A stretch of 48,704 nucleotides of DNA, taken from Ignavibacteriota bacterium. Its GTDB lineage: Bacteria > Bacteroidota > Ignavibacteria > Kapaibacteriales > UBA2268. The stretch lies in assembly GCA_024636855.1 (NCBI GenBank), contig JAGXGG010000063.1, positions 1 through 48,704 of the forward strand, given 5' to 3'. Shown here piece after piece: positions 1-8,800 of the stretch (positions are counted from its first letter, which is position 1; the number at the start of each line of letters is the position of its first letter). The notes beneath the pieces were generated by a model that was given only the letters and a program-made list of their open reading frames with translations, had not been told where the DNA came from and did no database searches. Position numbers and translations under genes: made by a program.

Positions 1-30
1 TCGGCAGCGTCAGATGTGTATAAGAGACAG
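1..30. other. Nextera (Tn5) sequencing adapter remnant
   Basis: These 30 bases match the 3' part of the Illumina Nextera read-1 transposase adapter. Positions 12-30 are the 19-bp Tn5 mosaic end (AGATGTGTATAAGAGACAG). It is library-preparation sequence left on a contig end, not genome. Genomic sequence starts at base 31, in the middle of mutS. Confidence 0.97.
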
Positions 31-944
31 GTATAAGTGTCATCTAAAGCTGAGAATAGTGAGCCTTCTTTATCACCCTCTGTAGTCATAGTTATTTCTA
101 GGTTACGACGAGTAGAGCTATCTAATAGCATATACTCTGCTGTATCATATATGGTAACACGACTAATATGAGTTAGTGCAGCATTCTGAGTCTCATTCAG
201 ATAATGAAGTACCACGCCAGCGGCTACAACTCCTACTGAAAGTCCATCTATACCAAATCCTTTCAGGTTCTTCGTCTTGAATTGCTTTAGAAGCAAATCT
301 GTAGCAAATTCCTCTTCGAATATCCAATCTTCCTGATAACTGATAGCAGGAGAGAAGCTCAATGTTTTGAACTTATCCAAGAAGTATTGTTTTTGTGCTT
401 TACAAACTATAATCTCGGCTGGTAAAATTGCTTCTAGGTTATTTTGTATATCTTTTGCTAATATATCACCTGTGAAAAACTCACCTGTTGAGACATCGGC
501 AAATGAAAAGCCAATTAGTTCAGGTCCATTTTTCAACTTCTTATAATAGACAGATGCAAGGAACTTATTTTTCTTCGATTCTAATAGCTTGTCGTAAAGA
601 GCAACACCGGGGGTTACTATCTCGGTAACTCCTCTCTTTACTATTCCTTTTGCTTGTTTTGGGTCTTCTAATTGCTCGCAAACAGCAGCTCTATATCCTG
701 CCTTAACTAACTTAGGCAAATAAGCATCTAACTGATGATGCGGAAAGCCAGCAAGTGGCATATCCCCAGCTGCACCGTTATTCCGTTTAGTTAGAGTAAT
801 ACCACAAACTTTAGCTGTTATGACTGCATCTTCGTTGAATGTCTCATAGAAATCCCCCAAACGAAAGAGCAATACCGTGTCTGGGTACTTCGCCTTTATG
901 CCATTATATTGTTTGAGTAGAGGTGTTTCTTTGCCTTTTGCCAT
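31..944 (-). CDS. mutS: DNA mismatch repair protein MutS, N-terminal part (truncated by the contig end)
   Basis: MutS recognises base mismatches and small loops and starts methyl-independent or methyl-directed repair with MutL. The first 304 codons are present, reading from ATG at 944 towards base 31. Seen: the N-terminal mismatch-recognition domain with the Phe-x-Glu wedge motif in LGDFYETF, followed by MPLAGFPHH, AAVCEQLEDP and REIVTPG-like segments (here GVTEIVTPGV), then FADVSTGEFF of the connector domain, and the start of the core domain at LDSSTRRNLEIT. The lever, clamp and ATPase domains lie beyond the contig end; the frame runs directly into the Nextera adapter. The gene is transcribed away from its neighbour at 1421, with a 476-base spacer between them. 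Identification is very secure; only completeness is unknown. Confidence 0.97.
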
Positions 945-1296
945 TACTTTTAAGTGTAGTTTTACTGTTTTAATACATTTACAAATTTACTAAATATTAT
1001 AAAGTAATAGGAGATTGAGGATAAAAATAATGCTAGTTTAAATAGGACTAATCTTCTATTTTGGACTCAATTTGATGATTTTCTCACTACTCTAAAAGTT
1101 CAGTGAGACCCTAAAATGATAATAATGTTTAGATTCGTTTGGAATTTATATTATTTAATTCTAAGTTTGATACAAATAGAATAAATCAGTATTTGTAAAG
1201 CCTTTTAATAAATAAATTACAAATGAATTTATCAACAAAAGCACCATCAAAAGGGAGGCAAAAAGTGGTGAGTCAAATATAAAAGCTATAAAAAAA

Positions 1297-1373
1297 GTCA
1301 GAAAAAACGAAAGACGTCTTTCCTGACCTGTAGTTGTCAAAAAGTTTAGTGGATAATCCATTTGACAGCTACA
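1297..1373. repeat. Two adjacent inverted repeats in the mutS / 1421 intergenic spacer
   Basis: The 945-1420 spacer holds no convincing gene. Near its right end are two dyads. The first is a perfect 14-bp palindrome GAAAGACGTCTTTC at about 1309-1322, flanked by GTCAG and CTGAC arms. The second is TGTAGTTGTCAAA (1329-1341) facing TTTGACAGCTACA (1361-1373), 12 of 13 matching. They sit 50-120 bases before the start at 1421 and could be operator-like sites, or a terminator/attenuator-type structure. No function can be assigned from sequence alone. Confidence 0.45.
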
Positions 1374-1420
1374 AATATAGCAATAATTAACTAATTATTA
1401 AAATATTTACGGAGTTTGTT

Positions 1421-2161
1421 ATGAAATTCTTAAGTTTTTTTATTGTTGGATTTTTATTTTTCAATTTTGTGGCATTTGCAACATTAACTTGTACGGATGG
1501 AGAATGTCTTATTGAAAGCACTCCTTGGACAGTAGGGACACCAGTAGTTATTACAACTAATGCACCTGAATGTAAAATTACTATAACATACGAATGGAGA
1601 AAATGTGATTATGTTTATGAATATAGATATACTGGTTTTACGGCTGTAGGCAATTGTACAGAAATGGCAAATTTTTCGAAAGAACATTATGACATTTCAA
1701 GTATAAAAGAAATGGCAGATATGATTATAGCCGAAGAGTCTAATAATCTATCTGGTCATGCAATGTTAAATCAACTGCCTTATTGTGGACAGGGTGTTTA
1801 TAGGAAAGCAAAATTTTATTCTGCTAGATGTGGTATTTGGGTTAAATGTAGTTATATTATCGATCAAAATGCTGAAGTAAAAAAGGACAGAGGATATGAA
1901 GGAAGTTGCGAATTGGCAGACCAAGATGGCTATATTCATAAATGGAAATGGCAATCCTGCGGGGAATCATGTTGTAAACGAACTTATGATATATGTTCTT
2001 ATATAAGTCCAATTCATGGTCAATTGGAAGTCCGAGTTACGCAATATCCTGCAGTACCTGTTGGAGAATGTACTCTACAAGATAACTTTGGACCTTGGGA
2101 AATAACAGACCCAATGGATCTAAATTATCATTATGATTGTCAAAACGCTTGTAATAATTAG
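1421..2161 (+). CDS. Secreted cysteine-rich protein of unknown function
   Basis: I do not recognise a family. The 246-residue product starts with a clear signal peptide (MKFLSFFIVGFLFF..VAFA, cleavage near residue 20). The mature part has 16 cysteines, an even number spread along the whole chain and including one adjacent pair (ESCCKR), which suggests up to eight disulfides and an extracytoplasmic location. It also has many aromatic residues, for example EWRKCDYVYEYRYTG. There is no recognisable T9SS sorting domain at its C-terminus and no lipobox. The next gene starts 11 bases after the stop with its own GGAG ribosome site and does carry a sorting-type tail, so the two are probably co-transcribed. 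Base composition is AT-rich like the next two genes. Could be a surface adhesin or an enzyme inhibitor, but nothing supports a specific role. Confidence 0.8.
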   Translation: MKFLSFFIVGFLFFNFVAFATLTCTDGECLIESTPWTVGTPVVITTNAPECKITITYEWRKCDYVYEYRYTGFTAVGNCTEMANFSKEHYDISSIKEMADMIIAEESNNLSGHAMLNQLPYCGQGVYRKAKFYSARCGIWVKCSYIIDQNAEVKKDRGYEGSCELADQDGYIHKWKWQSCGESCCKRTYDICSYISPIHGQLEVRVTQYPAVPVGECTLQDNFGPWEITDPMDLNYHYDCQNACNN

Positions 2162-2172
2162 GAGAAAATAAC

Positions 2173-2748
2173 ATGAAAAAGTTAATAATATTTAGTTTTG
2201 TCTTCTTTGTATCTTCATTAATGCTTGTATCTCAAAATGAGGTTAATCGCCCAACAAAATTTATTTTCGAAAGATCAGATGGTAGTGTTTATGAAAAAAT
2301 GCAAGGCGCTGAAAATTTGGTTGAAATAAAGTCGGGACGCGAAAACAATTTAATAAGTTCGAGATTGACAGAAAATCATCATAAAATAGTTGTAAATAGG
2401 GTCAATGGCGAGTCGGTTTATTCTTTTAATTTTAAAGATTGGTATAAGAGTAAAGATGATTCTCAAATTGAAAATAGTCACAATCTAAATGAACTTACAA
2501 ATTTTTCAATTAGTCCTAACCCTACTAATGGAAATACTAAAGTTACTTTTAACATCGAAGAAGATTCTTACATTAATATCAACATATATACACTAAATGG
2601 GGTAAAGATTTCAAATTTACTTGAAAAAAAGTCACTTAAAGGTTTGTTTAGTCATGAATTTGATATTAATAGATATTCTTCTGGTGTATATATATATCAA
2701 GTTGTAATTAATAATTTAGTTTATACTTACCAAATTATTAAGAATTAA
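2173..2748 (+). CDS. Small secreted protein with T9SS type A C-terminal sorting domain
   Basis: The 191-residue product has a signal peptide (MKKLIIFSFVFFVSSLMLVSQ) and ends in a typical T9SS type A tail from about residue 113: FSISPNPTNGNTKV, then INIYTLNGVKIS, then SSGVYIYQVV and a final basic YQIIKN. That tail directs passage through the outer membrane by the type IX system, usually with removal of the tail and surface attachment. Between signal and tail only about 90 residues remain, with no domain I recognise. GGAG lies a suitable distance before the ATG. The gene follows the cysteine-rich protein at 1421 by 11 bases, and a hairpin terminator follows its stop, so 1421-2748 reads as a two-gene unit. 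Confidence 0.85.
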   Translation: MKKLIIFSFVFFVSSLMLVSQNEVNRPTKFIFERSDGSVYEKMQGAENLVEIKSGRENNLISSRLTENHHKIVVNRVNGESVYSFNFKDWYKSKDDSQIENSHNLNELTNFSISPNPTNGNTKVTFNIEEDSYININIYTLNGVKISNLLEKKSLKGLFSHEFDINRYSSGVYIYQVVINNLVYTYQIIKN

Positions 2749-2757
2749 ATACTAATT

Positions 2758-2797
2758 AAAAAGCACTCTAGACTTTTTTAAATCACTAGAGTGTTTT
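2758..2797 (+). terminator. Rho-independent terminator
   Basis: AAAGCACTCTAG and CTAGAGTGTTTT form a stem of about 12 pairs (one G-U) around a 14-base loop, ending in a T run. It directly follows the stop of the small T9SS protein and lies upstream of the next start at 2817. The A-rich left arm means it may act in both directions. Confidence 0.7.
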
Positions 2798-2816
2798 AAT
2801 TTAAAAATGGTGAAAA

Positions 2817-4160
2817 ATGAAAAAAATAATATTAGTATTAATAATGCTTTTGTCTTTCAATTTAAATCCTTTATATACTCAAGAGTATTCATTTTATAAA
2901 ATAAATGATTCAGGTCTTATTAAAGATGTTGTATTTCATAATGATGAAATATACTTGTTAGGTTTACACTTTAGGAGTAATTCTATTCAAACCTTTGATA
3001 AAGTCAATCAATCATTTAAGGATTTATATTCAAAAGATCAATTAAAAGAAAAAGGCATAACTGACATAAAGGATTTTGTTTTCTTTAAAAATGATTTGTT
3101 TGTACTTAGTGATAACAAATTAATTAATATTTCAAATAATTTCGCAGAATATGTATTTGATGATGAATACAATCATAAGCCTATGGCTGATAATTATAGA
3201 CAACTACATAATCTAATTGTTAGAGATAACTCATTATTAATAGGCTCTACATCGGCCAAAGTAATTTCGAGAGATACTTTAGATGGTACTCCTTTTGCTC
3301 ATATTGATCCGTTTAATGAATTACTAAAATATGAGAACGGAAAAATAGAAAGAGTACTTGATGAAAGAAACAGTAATTTCAAATTTGAGTTTAATTATTC
3401 CCCGGTAATAGACAAACAGAATAATCTTTGGTTTAGAGAGTCCCAAAGTTCACCATTAAAAGGCGGGTTGTTAAAAATAAATCAAAATAATGAAATTGAG
3501 AAATATGATATAAAATCATATTCAGGGATTGGCTATCTTTTACAACCTTCATCAATTGATGTAATTGATAATTTATTGTACTTGGGTTTCTCTCCTCGAT
3601 CGGAATCAGGTTATCTTGAAGGTTTATGTATATATAATAAAGATAATAATGAATTTACATATACTATAGATTATCTGAAAAATAATGATATTTATAAAGG
3701 TTACAGTTGGGAGACCCCCAAAAAAATTAAAAAATTAGAAAATGGCACAATTGCAATATTAGGTAGCGAATTTACAATCCAAAATGGTGATAGTTATTTG
3801 TATTATGATATCACAAAGAGTCAAGAACTAAAGGGTTATTTTCAAGACTATAGTGATAATTTAGATATTATAGAAACTAACGAAAAATATTTTGTAGTTA
3901 GAGAAAGTGGAATTTTAGTTTTTGATAAATCTTCAATAACAGGTGTTAATAAACAATTAAGAAAAAAGTATGAATTCAGAACAACAAATAATTCTATTGA
4001 ATTTAAAAGTGATATTAATAGTTACAAAGTATATGATTTATTAGGTAAAGTAATTAAAATTGGGTTTAGTGGAAATAATATCGATATTAGTAATTTTATT
4101 ACAGGTCCTTATTTTATTTTATTAAACGAAGAATATATTATAAAATTCGTCAAACAATAA
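2817..4160 (+). CDS. Secreted beta-propeller-like protein with T9SS-type tail
   Basis: A 447-residue protein with a signal peptide (MKKIILVLIMLLSFNL..YTQ). The body has repeating strand-rich units resembling periplasmic two-component-regulator propeller blades, such as YSPVIDKQNNLWFRE followed by GGLLKINQNNEIEKYDI and ENGTIAILGSEF. No histidine kinase or enzyme motif follows. The last 75 or so residues resemble a T9SS type A tail (IEFKSDINSYKVYDLLGKVIK .. GPYFILLN .. YIIKFVKQ), although the usual PNP motif at its front is missing, so this part is less certain. I infer a surface or secreted propeller protein. The start has only a weak ribosome site, common in Bacteroidota-like genomes. A UUCG-loop terminator follows the stop. 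It faces mtgA tail to tail. Confidence 0.75.
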   Translation: MKKIILVLIMLLSFNLNPLYTQEYSFYKINDSGLIKDVVFHNDEIYLLGLHFRSNSIQTFDKVNQSFKDLYSKDQLKEKGITDIKDFVFFKNDLFVLSDNKLINISNNFAEYVFDDEYNHKPMADNYRQLHNLIVRDNSLLIGSTSAKVISRDTLDGTPFAHIDPFNELLKYENGKIERVLDERNSNFKFEFNYSPVIDKQNNLWFRESQSSPLKGGLLKINQNNEIEKYDIKSYSGIGYLLQPSSIDVIDNLLYLGFSPRSESGYLEGLCIYNKDNNEFTYTIDYLKNNDIYKGYSWETPKKIKKLENGTIAILGSEFTIQNGDSYLYYDITKSQELKGYFQDYSDNLDIIETNEKYFVVRESGILVFDKSSITGVNKQLRKKYEFRTTNNSIEFKSDINSYKVYDLLGKVIKIGFSGNNIDISNFITGPYFILLNEEYIIKFVKQ

Positions 4161-4189
4161 GATAATTATAAAACTAAACATATTTATCC

Positions 4190-4211
4190 AAAGGAGCTTC
4201 GGCTCCTTTTT
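4190..4211 (+). terminator. Rho-independent terminator with UUCG tetraloop
   Basis: GGAGC-TTCG-GCTCC with flanking A and T runs, between the convergent genes ending at 4160 (+) and 4227 (-). Its symmetry allows it to stop transcription from either side. Confidence 0.9.
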
Positions 4212-4226
4212 CATTTATATTCCACC

Positions 4227-4898
4227 TCAATCCTTCAAACCAATCGAATTCATTCTTGCTTGGATTTTACCAGCTCTTCTGCTTAGGTAAGCTGTTGGCT
4301 TAGCAGGGTTCCATCTTTTAGGATTAGGTAATATAGCCGCAAGTAGGGCAGCTTGTCGTTTAGTTAGCTTACTTGCACTCTTTCCATAATACTTCTGTGA
4401 GGCGGCTTCTACTCCGTAAAGGCCTTCACCCATTTCCACTACATTCCCATAGACTTCTAGTATTCGCTTTTTCCCCCAGAAGAACTCTATGAGGTAGCTG
4501 AAATATGCTTCCAACCCCTTTCTTAAATAGTTTCGCCCGTGCCATAGGAAAGTGTTCTTGGCTGTTTGCATAGTGATAGTACTCGCTCCGCGACGACGTT
4601 TCTTGGGGTAAAGCTCATTATGTTTTTGCGCATCTTTCACTGCCCGCCAATCAATTCCCGAGTGAGAATAGAATCTAGCATCTTCAGCTGCGATAACTGC
4701 TCGATAAAAATAAGGCGAAACTTCATCATAACTAGCCCAACTTTTTGTCAGTCCATCACCCGAAAATGAATTCAATATTTGGTACGGAGTGATAGGAATA
4801 GGCACAAATCTGAAGATTCCGACTACTATTACTGACGAGAGTAAAAAAAGTAGTATTAGCTTACCTATGATTTTTAAAAGTTTTAGCATTCTCTTCAT
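4227..4898 (-). CDS. mtgA: Monofunctional biosynthetic peptidoglycan transglycosylase (GT51)
   Basis: MtgA polymerises lipid II into glycan strands at the periplasmic face of the inner membrane. Seen: a basic N-terminus and one membrane helix (LLKIIGKLILLFLLSSVIVV), then the family-51 motifs in order: AAEDARFYSHSGID with the catalytic Glu, RRGASTITMQTAKN, LRKGLEAYFSYLIE, KKRILEVYGNVVEMG with the second Glu, GVEAASQKYYGK, and AALLAAILPNPKRWNP. There is no transpeptidase domain; the length of about 223 residues is normal for MtgA. The frame is open four codons further upstream to a TTG at 4910, but the ATG at 4898 gives a standard N-terminus (MKRMLKLLK), so I chose that. Neither has a strong ribosome site. 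A single gene between a convergent neighbour and tRNA-Ser. Confidence 0.95.
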   Translation of the reverse strand: MKRMLKLLKIIGKLILLFLLSSVIVVGIFRFVPIPITPYQILNSFSGDGLTKSWASYDEVSPYFYRAVIAAEDARFYSHSGIDWRAVKDAQKHNELYPKKRRRGASTITMQTAKNTFLWHGRNYLRKGLEAYFSYLIEFFWGKKRILEVYGNVVEMGEGLYGVEAASQKYYGKSASKLTKRQAALLAAILPNPKRWNPAKPTAYLSRRAGKIQARMNSIGLKD

Positions 4899-4970
4899 AA
4901 AAAAACTCAAAAATAATTTTGTATTTTAAAAATATACTTCCGATATTTGTAACCTTACTTCAATACCAAC

Positions 4971-5053
4971 GGAGGATTCGCATAATTGGTATTGCAGCAG
5001 TCTTGAAAACTGCCGGGAGCAATCCCATGGGGGTTCGAGTCCCTCATCCTCCG
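4971..5053 (+). tRNA. tRNA-Ser (anticodon UGA)
   Basis: A full cloverleaf can be folded by eye: acceptor GGAGGAT (4971-4977) with ATCCTCC (5046-5052) and discriminator G at 5053; D arm with TTGG; anticodon stem GCAGT/ACTGC around loop CTTGAAA, anticodon TGA at 5004-5006; a long variable arm GGGA-GCAA-TCCC typical of serine tRNAs; T arm GGGGG-TTCGAGT-CCCTC. The 3' CCA is not encoded (CA then CTCC). A strong terminator follows at 5068. Confidence 0.97.
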
Positions 5054-5067
5054 CACTCCTTTATTTG

Positions 5068-5103
5068 AAAAGCCCTGTATCAGTTTGATACGGGGTTTTT
5101 TCT
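5068..5103 (+). terminator. Rho-independent terminator of tRNA-Ser
   Basis: CCCTGTATC and GATACGGGG form a stem with one internal G-U pair around a five-base loop, flanked by an A run and a long T run, 15 bases after the tRNA. Confidence 0.9.
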
Positions 5104-5830
5104 TTTACTTAGACACACACCTACCATACACAAATGAACTTTTGATTCACAAATATTCCTTAAATTAAGAATAATTATTCATAAGATTAAATTTAAAAAT
5201 AATAGTATAACTGTTGAATCGATATAAATGATAGAAAAAGTTATGGAGCTATAATGGCAATGATCAAAGAATCAATATTGAAAAACTTGATTGGAAAAAA
5301 GCTGAAGCAAATAGTTTTAAAAAAGCCCTCCACCCTGTCTTTATACTTATGAGTTATTTTTTAAAGAACTATTATAGGTATAAGACAGTATATTAATCTT
5401 CAAAATAATACTTCTCTGCAACTTATAAATCGTAATGAAATGTGTTACCCTTCCTATTAATGTCTAAGCTATAGAGTGACTGGATATCTTCGATGATAAC
5501 ATACCCACAAATTCTTCCAAGATCTTGTAATACTTCGACAAGCTCTGCATGGCATTGCGTGCTACTACACAACTTCTAGTTGCTTTAATATTTCTGATTA
5601 CATAAATAATCGAGATTAGGAAGTCAGCAATAATATTTTGTTTGTAATTTACTTTCACTTTCTCGAAGTGCTTGACTCAGGCTGTAGTTACATATTAGTT
5701 TAAAATAAAATTGAATAAACTGATAAGTTTTAATAAGAATATAATAACAACTATTGCATAAAATCATTGAATTAAGTAATTTAGAGATATCTAAAAAATT
5801 TACAATTTTTAATTACTTTTAGGAGTATCT
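5104..5830. other. Gene-poor spacer with an imperfect inverted repeat
   Basis: No credible gene is visible over about 700 bases between tRNA-Ser and the giant gene at 5831. It contains an imperfect inverted repeat, CTGTCTTTATACTTAT (5335-5350) against ATAGGTATAAGACAG (5374-5388), with a loop of about 23 bases. A protein-like but stop-bounded stretch at roughly 5234-5389 (+) reads QRINIEKLDWKKAEANSFKK; it might be a gene remnant. Just before the next start are AAGTAATT (5774-5781) and AATTACTT (5811-5818), which could pair in the leader of that gene, and TTAGGAGT, its ribosome site. Confidence 0.4.
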
Positions 5831-8800
5831 ATGAAACATTCTTATACAATCTTTAAAAACAAGTGCAGAATCATCAATTGCCTTTTGGCCTTTATGATAT
5901 TTTTCACCTTCTCCAATATTACAGAGGCACAGGAAAACCCGATTGTAACAGTTATTGCTTCTGCTAAAGAAGGCGTTGGAGATCCATTTATAGAAGTTAA
6001 ATATGTTTTACGTGAATCATCTGTTATTCAAGTTGACAGAATTGAAATAATAGATCAGGATGTTAATTATTACGAATTGAAAGAAGATGATATAAGCGAT
6101 AGTGACCTAGACGGTGATATCGGTTATACTGAAACCTCTGGTCCTTCTACAAAGACTTTCAAATGGTACTACGAGCCTACACTTACTGACAAAGAGATAT
6201 CAGGCAAATTGAAAGTTAAAATCTACCTTAGTGCAAAATCATCTCAACCTGCATCTATTAAGATGTATCTAGGTGATGTAATGCCACAATATGAAAATCA
6301 AAGCGGCCCTGTTATCCTGAGAAATTCAGAGGGACCAACAGATGATTTTGAACCATATACAGGACTTTCTGCATTGGGAAATTGGCATAGCACATTGCCT
6401 GAAGAAGCTAAATTCTATGCAATTGGTTCAACAACAGATTTCCCTCTTTACAGACACAGTTCAAGTAATTTTCATGGAAAGCCTACTTTGCCAAGTGGTT
6501 CTTCATTTTTTGCATTTAAAGATGATAAAAATACACGACAAATATGGATAAATGCTGCAGCTGGTAAAATGCAGGGACTTCCCGGAGCCAAAAAATTATG
6601 GGATTTCCAAATACATTATACCGGTGATGAAAAGTCAGGTACTGCAGTTGTAGGAATAGCTAACGACGGTACTCCAGATTTAACATCTACATCTACAACA
6701 AATGCTACTCTGGAATTAGAATATAATTCATCAGATCCTGTGGCTTCTAATGAAGTTGAAATAGATAAAAAACCAGCACTTAAGCTAGTAGTAACTGCAG
6801 ATAAGGATTATATTGAAGAGCCGGTTGCTCCTGAAGATTCAGTACTTTTTAGTATTAAAGTTGATAAACCTGACGATGAAGGTAATTTCAATCCCGCAGA
6901 GGGTGTAAAAGTATTCGTTAGAAATCAGGTAAATAACGATATTCAATTTGTTGAACTTAATGAGAAAACTGATGCAAATGGTGAATTTGTGTATTTATAC
7001 ATAATTCCTGAAGATACTGAATTTGGCCTATACAGTATTGAAATATTTGCAGAAACTGATGATGAAGATGCACTTAAATCTAAAACAGTAAAAACTGTAA
7101 TAAAAGTTGCCCCTGAACCTGATCTAGTGATTACCTCCGATGAAGAATCGTACGAAATATTGCAGGAGGAAACGGTTGAAATTAATCTTACAATACGAGA
7201 TAAAGAAGGTGAAATAGTAGAAGATGCAAGAGTAACTGTAATTAACCCAATAAATCAAGCTGGTTTTGAAGAAAATCTTGGAAAATCAAATGCTGATGGA
7301 AAATTATTATATAAATATCCTATACCAAAAGATACAAAAGATTCGGTATATGAATTTACTTTCTACGCTAATGAAACAAGTGATGAATCCCAAAAATCTA
7401 ATCCATTAAAAGTAAGAGTTATAGTTGGTGATATACCGATTCTGTTGATTGCCATAACACCTAACACTGACTACAAACTAAAACCTACTGAATCAGAAAA
7501 AATTGATATTACAATTACAGAAAAGAAAGAGGGCGAAATAGTTCCAGTTGAAGATGCTCAAATATATATACAAGACGGTTTGAATGGTGATAAGTCTTTC
7601 AGACCTTTGGGAGCAACTGATGCAAATGGAGTTAGGAAGTATGACATTTTGGTTCCCGAAGACAAGGAACAAGGTGAGTATGAGGTAAAGTTTTATGCTA
7701 CAAAGGATAAATATGTTGATTCTAAAGAATCTATTGTAAAAGTTGATGTAAGTATTGATTCTTGTTGGACGGAAGGCTCTTTTGAGTTCTGTACTAAAGA
7801 AGGTTGGGAAGAGAAGGAAGGGGATCCAGTTATAAAATCAAATGGAGAAGTCCTTATAAACAACTTGATATCTTTTAGCGGTACAATGGAAATAAATAAA
7901 GAAACTCTCAAACTCAAAGCAAATGGTACTTTCTCAGTAAAGAACGTTCCACTTCCCGGAGGTGGTAACGGAAGCATTACATTAATGAGTGGTAATCTTG
8001 TTGATGTTGAGCTTTTAGGATCAAATGGAAGTTTTACGAATTTATTGAATCAATCACTTTCGAATGCACCAAAAATATGCGGTGTACAAGTTGAGAAGAT
8101 AACTGATATTAAATTAATTGGTGGTACGAATGCATCGGGAGTTGAAATTAGTGCATCGATAAAAATTCCGGGATTCGCTCCGGGTTGTGATAAAGATGGC
8201 AAAAAACCAGTTGATACGGGCATAAAGGTAACTGGTTTGAAAATACAAAGAAATACAGGTATGTATTTTGATGGTTTTGAAGTTACTAATTTATCTCCTG
8301 CACCAAAATTTTGCCTTAACAGCTTAACTTATAACTATGATCAGAAAATTGACAAACTTGATCTGGCAGCTGAATTCACTGTTCCATTTATGAATGTTAG
8401 TGCAGGTGCTACATTCAGGGAAGCAAAGCTTGACAGTGTCGGATTCAAAAGTAAACTGACAAAAGGAGTACCAATTGGAAATACAGGGGTGTGTATATTA
8501 GGTTTAGAAGGGAAAGCCCATGGACTTGCATTTCCACCTCTTGAACTTACATTTGGCGGAACAGTAAATAACTGCTTAAACAAAGATCTGATGGAGATAA
8601 CCGCAAGAGCTGGCTACAAAGCACCATCTACTATTTATATCAATGGTGAGGCAAACTTTATGAAGTTGCCAAGTACTACTTATTGGCAGATAACAGGTAC
8701 TCCTGAAATTAGGTTTGACTATAATAATGCGATATTAAAACTGACTTCACAACTGAAGTGTGGTACTTTTGACGGGAAAGCTTATGTGCTTAATGGATCG

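Noticed and set aside
1161-1361. Hydrophobic 66-residue reading frame on the minus strand
   Set aside because: It runs through both inverted repeats of the spacer, lacks a ribosome site and resembles no family; most likely chance in AT-rich DNA.
5464-5658. 64-residue reading frame on the minus strand in the gene-poor spacer
   Set aside because: No family resemblance and no neighbouring partner. The phrase CTTCGACAAGCTCTGCATGG recalls intergenic repeats seen in some Bacteroidota, but no second copy was noticed here.
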